Source: Calliopum simillimum (lineage: Eukaryota > Arthropoda > Insecta > Diptera > Lauxaniidae). Taken from it: a stretch of 64,000 bases of DNA. Both the position numbers and the translations under genes were made by a program. Location: NCBI GenBank assembly GCA_951812925.1, contig OX638370.1, positions 5,542,001 to 5,606,000 on the forward strand, in the 5' to 3' direction. The notes below the pieces were generated by a model that was given only the letters and a program-made list of their open reading frames with translations, was not told the origin of the DNA and searched no databases. The stretch's first letter is position 1. Each line of letters starts with the position of its first letter. Below, piece by piece: positions 58,479 to 64,000 of this stretch.

Positions 58479-59619
58479 CTGTTTTTGATGGTTATTAATG
58501 ATCGATTTGTCTGCCCGAAAAATAAAAAATATATATATTTATATGTGTATATGTGTGATATGTATGTGTGTTGCCTGTTTTTTATTGCTGTATTATTTTT
58601 TGTATTTAATTTTTTTTCTTGGCTGTTTAAACAAATAAGACACATTTATCAAAAGGTTTTTTTTTCCAAATTTTTTCAACTTGTGATATATTTTCTGTTG
58701 TGTGATAAAATTATTTCGATTTGTTTTTCTTTTGGAAAATTTGTTAAGTTTTGCCAAAAAAGCACGTTTTAATTTGTTTTATACGCGCTGGAAAAAATGC
58801 AATAAATTTTGCTACAAGTTGCCTCTTTGTTGTAAGTAGTTTTGACATTTAAATGGTTTCCGTTTAGGTATTTAATTTTTTTTTTTATTAAAATTTTATG
58901 TGTTGCTGGCAATAAAAATGAAGTATGTGCAACTTAAAGTTGTTCGCGTGTTGTTCATTATGCACAAAACTTAATTTATTGTCATGTGGAATTTTACTTT
59001 TAAAATATTTGGCACTTAATTAAGAGGTTTCTTTATTTAAGCAACTTGTTATTGCAACATGCATCTATAAAAAACTTTACTATTTGACTCTTTGTAGATT
59101 TTTGATATATGTATGAGCACTAAAGTTGTCTATTTTCTATTTGTGTTAACATTTCTTTCTTTCTGCTTTTTCAATTAGTCACAATATTAGTGCTTAAGGC
59201 ACTGCATTTATATAAAAGATGTTAGTTTTTCCCAGTTCAAGTATTTAAGACTTCTTTCTTTATATAATGTATTCATTTAAGTATACGTATACTGCTTTGA
59301 GTAGAATGTTCCTATCGAATAGCCCTAATATTACTTATCAAGCTATAGCTTTAAACTTTTCCAACTAGATCCTTACTTTCCGAGTTATCACTCTTTGAAA
59401 TTATGATATCTCAACCCCCATATAAAAATGTATTTGAAAAAGTCTCCTTTAATGACCAAAGAGACACATATGTCCCAGAAAATTCCAGAAAAACTGTTAA
59501 AATTTTTGTAATTTTTACTTTAAAATGTCTTTTGGACACTAAATAAACCATTCTAAATAACTAAAAACCGGACCATCTGCTTGTGGTCCCGAAAGGTTAA
59601 GATGAACACGTTGAACATA
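58479..59619. other. AT-rich non-coding DNA
   Basis: TA/TG-type simple sequence lies at 58525-58570, and T-rich DNA beyond. No gene is recognised. Confidence 0.5.
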
Positions 59620-60420
59620 GGCTTCAAATTTTCTTATTTTCCGGTTAAAAAATCCTGTTTTTTTCATATGAAAATCTGTCAAATGGTAATTTTTTGTAAA
59701 TATCTCCTATTTTTAGTCAAAATGAAATGAACACGTTAAACACATTCTTCAAATTTTCTTATTAACTATATTTCCTGTCAACAATCCTGTTTTTTATTTC
59801 AAGTCTGAAAAACCTGTAAAACCTGTCAAATGTTAATTTTTTTGTAAACATTTCCTGTTTTAATTCCAAAAAAATTAACAGATTTATTATGGGCTTCAAA
59901 TTTTGTTATTAACTATTTATTCTGTAAAAACCCTGTTTTTTTTTCAAGTATGAAAACCTGTCAAATCTGTCAAATGGTTGTTTTTGAAAATTTTCCTGTT
60001 CGTCAAAAAATGAACATGTTTAACATAGGCTCCAAATATTTTTACTTACTACCTTTCTTGTCAAAAATTTTTTTTCTTTTTTAATTCTGACAACCTGTCA
60101 AACCTGCCAAATGCTAATTTTTTTGTAAATATTTCCTGTTTTTAGTCAAAAAAATAAAACGTTGAACAAAGGCTTTAAATATTCTTACTAACTACGATTC
60201 TTGTCAAAAATCTGGTCTTTTTTCAAGTATGAAAACCTGTCAAACCTGTCAATTGGTAGTTTTTTGTAAGTATTTCCTATTTTTGTCAACATCAAATGAA
60301 CACGTTAAACAAAGGCCTCAAATTTTCTTATTAACTAACTTTCCTGTTAAAAATCCTGTGTTTTTGAAACCATGAAACCTGTAAAACCTGTCAAATGTTT
60401 ACTTTTTGTAAATTTGTGGT
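59620..60420. repeat. Tandem array, about 142-bp unit, CCTGTCAAATG
   Basis: CCTGTCAAATG or a close variant recurs at about 59677, 59823, 59968, 60104, 60246 and 60388, steps of 136-146 bp. Each unit also has TTTTTTGTAAATATTTCCTG, a GTCAAAAA..GAACACGTT block and a GGCTTCAAATTTTCTTA block. There are six units of moderate divergence. Confidence 0.7.
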
Positions 60421-61150
60421 GTTTTTTTATTCAAATTGCATAACTTAAAGATTTAAAGTCTCTTTTACTATAAAATTAGTATACTTTTTCTTGTATCCTC
60501 CTCCACCCCACAATAAACACTTGGTGAAAATTGGTTGCTTTTAAAAAATTTCAAATATTTTAATTAAAATGTAATGCCTCGCTCTACAGTTTAAAAAAGA
60601 AACAAATTGCCGCTGTAACATAAATAAATTCCATTAAATGTTGAAACATTTAAATTCTTTTCAATTTAAGCCAATTTTATGGCTTTTTCCAAAGACCCAT
60701 CTATCCCCCCTCCAACACGTTGTTTACTCCTTTATAGAACTTCTTCATAACATACCAGCAAAATTGCTCAAATTAAAATTATTTTCAAATTATTTGCAAC
60801 GTCAAAGCAACCATTCATTCTATTTATTTGCTGCTGCTTCGCTCACACTGCCAACACAACACAACACATACATACAACAAATTGGTAATAAAATCGCATA
60901 GACTTAGGGGAGGAGAGAGCTTGTAGGAAGGGTTAACTTTTGTGCGTGAAATAAAATTAGGTTGAATTTTATTCATTCATGTTTGCGTACACAAAAGTTA
61001 TATTCCCCCTTTATATCGAAGTTTGCATTTAAGATTTTTGCAAAGATTTTCTTGAAGCCAACGAGGAATGAAGCTTATGGAAAAGTTTTTCCCTTAATAT
61101 GATTGACTAAATACATACGAGCACATACATATGTACATAAATGGTTAGGT
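60421..61150. other. Non-coding DNA
   Basis: No feature is recognised. The 87-codon frame at 60638-60901 lacks any domain. Confidence 0.45.
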
Positions 61151-61480
61151 TTTGATAGCAAATTTCCAAAATTATTAATAAATGCAGGGTTGGGCAACAT
61201 TTTCAATGTTGAGTCAAGTGAGAGTAAAAACAATACATAGGAACATGAACAAATCAAACATTTTTCCTGACTGAAAATGTGGCTCTTCAGTTTTTTAGCC
61301 ATAGTATGACTAAATACATAAGAACACACAATTTGCAAAATTATTTATTAATGCCGGATTGGGCAACATTTTCAATGTTGAGTCAAGTGAGAGTTAAAAC
61401 CATGCATATGAACATGAACAAATGAAATGTTTTTCTCTGCTGAAAATATGGCTCTTCAGTTTCTTAGCCAACTTCTGCTT
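61150..61480. repeat. Tandem duplication, 169-bp unit
   Basis: TTGGGCAACATTTTCAATGT followed by GAGTCAAGTGAGAGT, GAACATGAACAAAT and GGCTCTTCAGTTTCTTAGCC occurs twice, at 61190-61302 and 61359-61470. The preceding ACTAAATACATA is duplicated as well. The two units are about 90 percent alike, so this is a fairly recent duplication. Confidence 0.65.
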
Positions 61481-62369
61481 CATTTATTTAGGATATCATA
61501 CATAGCCTATGAATTTCAAACGAAATGCACAAATTTTAATTTGCAAAATATTTTCATTTCATTTTGATAAATCTATCTATTTAAAATTCTAATTTATTTT
61601 CAATGTTCTTGACAAATCTTCTCATATCTCTTATCAACATTTTATATCCTTTTAAATTCCCTTAAATAATTTCTCTCTTCAGCACATAGACATTTTCAAA
61701 TATAAATATACCAAAACACACACACACATACATACAATTCAATTATAAACACTCAACACTGCTAAAATCAATTTGAAGAAATTCACCTTTACCGTTATAC
61801 CAACAACAAGAATATCTTTAGCTATCGATAGATTATATTTTTCAACGACAACGTCTACGTCAACGTCAACGTTGTTGCCGATGCCGATGCCAACGAAATC
61901 AATTTTCTTCGTTTCCAATGGCACAACGACGTACGATTGTATTTGCTCTAACCCTAAAGAGGTGGAAAATTGAAATAGAAATCGAGAAGTGCTACACTGA
62001 GAGAAAGGGCAAAAACAATTCTACAAATTTTTGTAACATTCTTTGTTTTATAGGACACAAGCATTTCCCGGAGCATGTTGCTACACCTTCTCTTGTACAG
62101 CGGGTGAGGTATCTCAAATAAAATGAAACAGATGCAATTTATATACGTACCAAATCTCATTTATGTATGTGCGTTCAATAGTTTAAGTGAAATAACATAT
62201 TTTTAAGGGGATTGCTCCCGCCCGTTTTTCCGTTGAACACTATTTGTCCCGATAGTCCTCTTAATACATATACCAAATCTCATCCATGTCCATTAACGAT
62301 TTTCAGAAAAATTACAATAATTTTTTTGGAAACACAAATAAAAGCGAATATATATTTTTTTTTTTTAAT
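61481..62369. other. Non-coding DNA with CAACGTC-type simple repeat
   Basis: 61845-61900 is an imperfect repeat of GTCAACGTC and GATGCC units that gives Thr/Ser-repeat frames. No gene is supported. Confidence 0.45.
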
Positions 62370-62600
62370 TTTTGGTTCCGACATCCAAGGAGGAATCCTT
62401 GGGTGGAAAAATTTTGTACACAAAAATTTCGTAAAAAGTGATTAAACGCGCAGAAAACACGAAAAAATGCAAAAAAAATTTTTTACAAAATTTTTCGTCT
62501 CTACATCCTAGGAGGATCCTTGGGCGAAAAAAATTTTCTGCACTAAAATATCGTAAAAAGTCATGAAACGCGCAGAAAAAAAAAAAAAAAAAGAACTCGA
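62370..62600. repeat. Tandem duplication, about 125-bp unit
   Basis: TCCGACATCCAAGGAGGAATC with CTTGGGTGGAAAAATTTTGT and TCGTAAAAAGTGATTAAACG is followed by a second unit. That unit has CTACATCCTAGGAGGATCC, TTGGGCGAAAAAAATTTTC, TCGTAAAAAGTCATGAAACG and the same GCGCAGAAAA ending. Confidence 0.6.
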
Positions 62601-62929
62601 TTTTGGACCTAGACCATGAAAGAGTTGATATGAAGTCTTTTCTTCACGAACAGTCAGGATTCGAGAACGGAATAAGTGGAGTGTATGATCGTTACTTCGT
62701 TTTGTTGTGCTTCTAAGGCAAATTTTTGTATGAACTCTGACGGAGCCAAGGGCCAGTTGAAGTTTAAAAATTAAATTTTCACACTGAAAATTTTTCGCAC
62801 TGTGCAAAACTTGGTGATTGTGCCAAAAAAATATTTCCCTTAAGTGGATTTCTCGTTGGCAACACAATTTTGTGCCATTATTCTTAAACATTTGCAGCGC
62901 AACGTGTGGTGTTTTTGGGGGTCCCATAG

Positions 62930-64000
62930 CTAGAGAAAGAGCTTGTGACTCTTTCCATTTATTGTTTTTGTTGTTGTTCTTCGGTTTTTTTATGTGAAAG
63001 GAATAGAAGAAGGATATAAAAAAAAGTGTAAAAATTTTGTATAGCTAAAGGATGATGGATAAATACGAAAAACCAATAACGTACAAAAGGATGAAGAGTT
63101 TGACAAAGACAGTAAAAATGGATGTGCTCCTGTTGCCAAGTATTCCCAATTGTTGGTAATTTAGCTAGTTTACTCTTTAAAGTTGTTAAACTGCCAACAT
63201 ACTGAAGCTGAGGTATGTTTTTAGCACAAAATGTGTATGTATGTCGGATAGGTACTTTTTGGCAATAATTTTTATGTCTCTCGTGTTTGAAAATTTATAG
63301 GGGAAACAAATTGACTATAAAAATTATTATTTAATTGAGTGACATTGATGGAGGCACTTAATTTTTATTGCATATATCCCTAATGTGCAAACTGTGACTG
63401 TTGGTTGATGATTACCTTCTCCTAAAGTTTAGTTTTTAAATTGTGTAAATTACTAGCAAAACCGTCAAGCCGTTAGGCCAGAAAATTTTCGAAACAAATT
63501 TCAAATTTTTATTTGCACTTTAACATACGTTACAGGCACAATAGCAAAGTTAAACTGTTGCAAAATTTAAAAAAAAAATGTCAAAATATACAAAGAAAAC
63601 ACATAAAAATCAAAACCTAATTAAGCGTACAAAATTGTCTTAAAAATATGCAAAGCAAAGTAAAAGAAAAAAACGCTACATAGAAAGTTTTGCCTGAAGC
63701 GCCAAAAAGTAGGCAAAAGTTTTTTAAATTATGCAAAGAAAACGGCGTAAGAATGGAGTAAGTAAAATACTTGAAAGTTTGCTAAAACGTGAATTTATTT
63801 GAAGCAGCTGTAGATGAAGGAATAAAGAAAGAAATTCTTAAAGAGCGACAGTCAGAGAGTGTGAAACAAAATTTTCCTGTTTTTTACTTCAGCATAAAAG
63901 TATGCGCTGCAAAGGTGTAATACATGTTTTCTTCACATTTCATATAGCGTTTCCAAGAGCTTCCATTCTAGTAATTTTCACTACAGATGGCACCATGTGA
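62930..64000. other. AT-rich non-coding DNA to window end
   Basis: No ORF, RNA or transposon end is recognised. Purine-rich stretches at 63000-63120 and 63580-63720 have no clear meaning. Confidence 0.5.

Noticed and set aside
62508..62927. 139-codon minus-strand open frame
   Set aside because: Its start region is unrelated to any family I know, its end is a poly-Phe stretch from an A run in a tandem duplication, and no promoter or splice context supports it.

Overview
The window is nuclear DNA from a higher fly (Diptera, Schizophora). A tephritid or related acalyptrate is my guess, but the genus cannot be read from the sequence. The grounds are the AT-rich composition, the insect-type splice sites, and a transposon set of mini-me/DINE-1 Helentron relatives, mariner, Tc1, pogo, Transib-like and Ty3/gypsy elements plus many foldback MITEs. 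There are no bacterial-style genes, operons, rRNAs or CRISPR arrays. Almost all open frames here are chance frames in AT-rich or tandemly repeated DNA.

The only host coding sequence I can support is one plus-strand exon. A polypyrimidine tract and AG acceptor end at 25153, a leader with three short upstream ORFs follows, and the ATG is at 25377. A 35-codon start with a signal peptide runs to a consensus donor at 25482/25483. The first complete codons therefore belong to a secreted or membrane protein, and the rest of the gene lies across a long intron. DNA upstream of the exon would be an earlier intron or promoter. A CpG- and GAGA-rich patch at 3.9-4.4 kb is a possible promoter. One weak minus-strand candidate exon lies at 58360-58478.

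Layout: 1-15 kb holds AT-rich DNA with a tRNA-like SINE, a second GTGGC-type tandem element (2.2-2.9 kb), and foldback elements at 1.8, 3.3, 5.2, 5.8 (CpG-rich core, 9-bp target duplication), 6.4, 9.45 and 14.4 kb. A second tRNA-like unit lies at 11.8 kb. From 16 to 23.6 kb come mini-me copy 1, a broken gypsy pol relic, two copies of a foldback family, and a head-to-head Tc1 element. The exon (25.2-25.5 kb) is followed by an internally deleted mariner (26.0 kb), eight same-strand copies of a GTTACTCATACG motif (26.6-33.5 kb), a pogo-like MITE (28.5 kb), and a TTCGAC minisatellite (30.1 kb). A Transib-like element at 35135-36024 has CACAGTG ends and a CGACG duplication. At 38-43.7 kb a roughly 145-bp TGTCC minisatellite has been invaded by three mini-me elements and by a near-perfect palindrome with a tRNA-like centre. 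Two further TTCGAC arrays (45.9 and 51.0 kb), several duplications, two foldbacks (56.8 and 57.2 kb) and a roughly 142-bp tandem array (59.6-60.4 kb) follow.

The most informative structure is at 39.3-40.9 kb. One arm of the palindrome carries a mini-me element and the other arm keeps the empty site, so the insertion point can be read to within a few bases.
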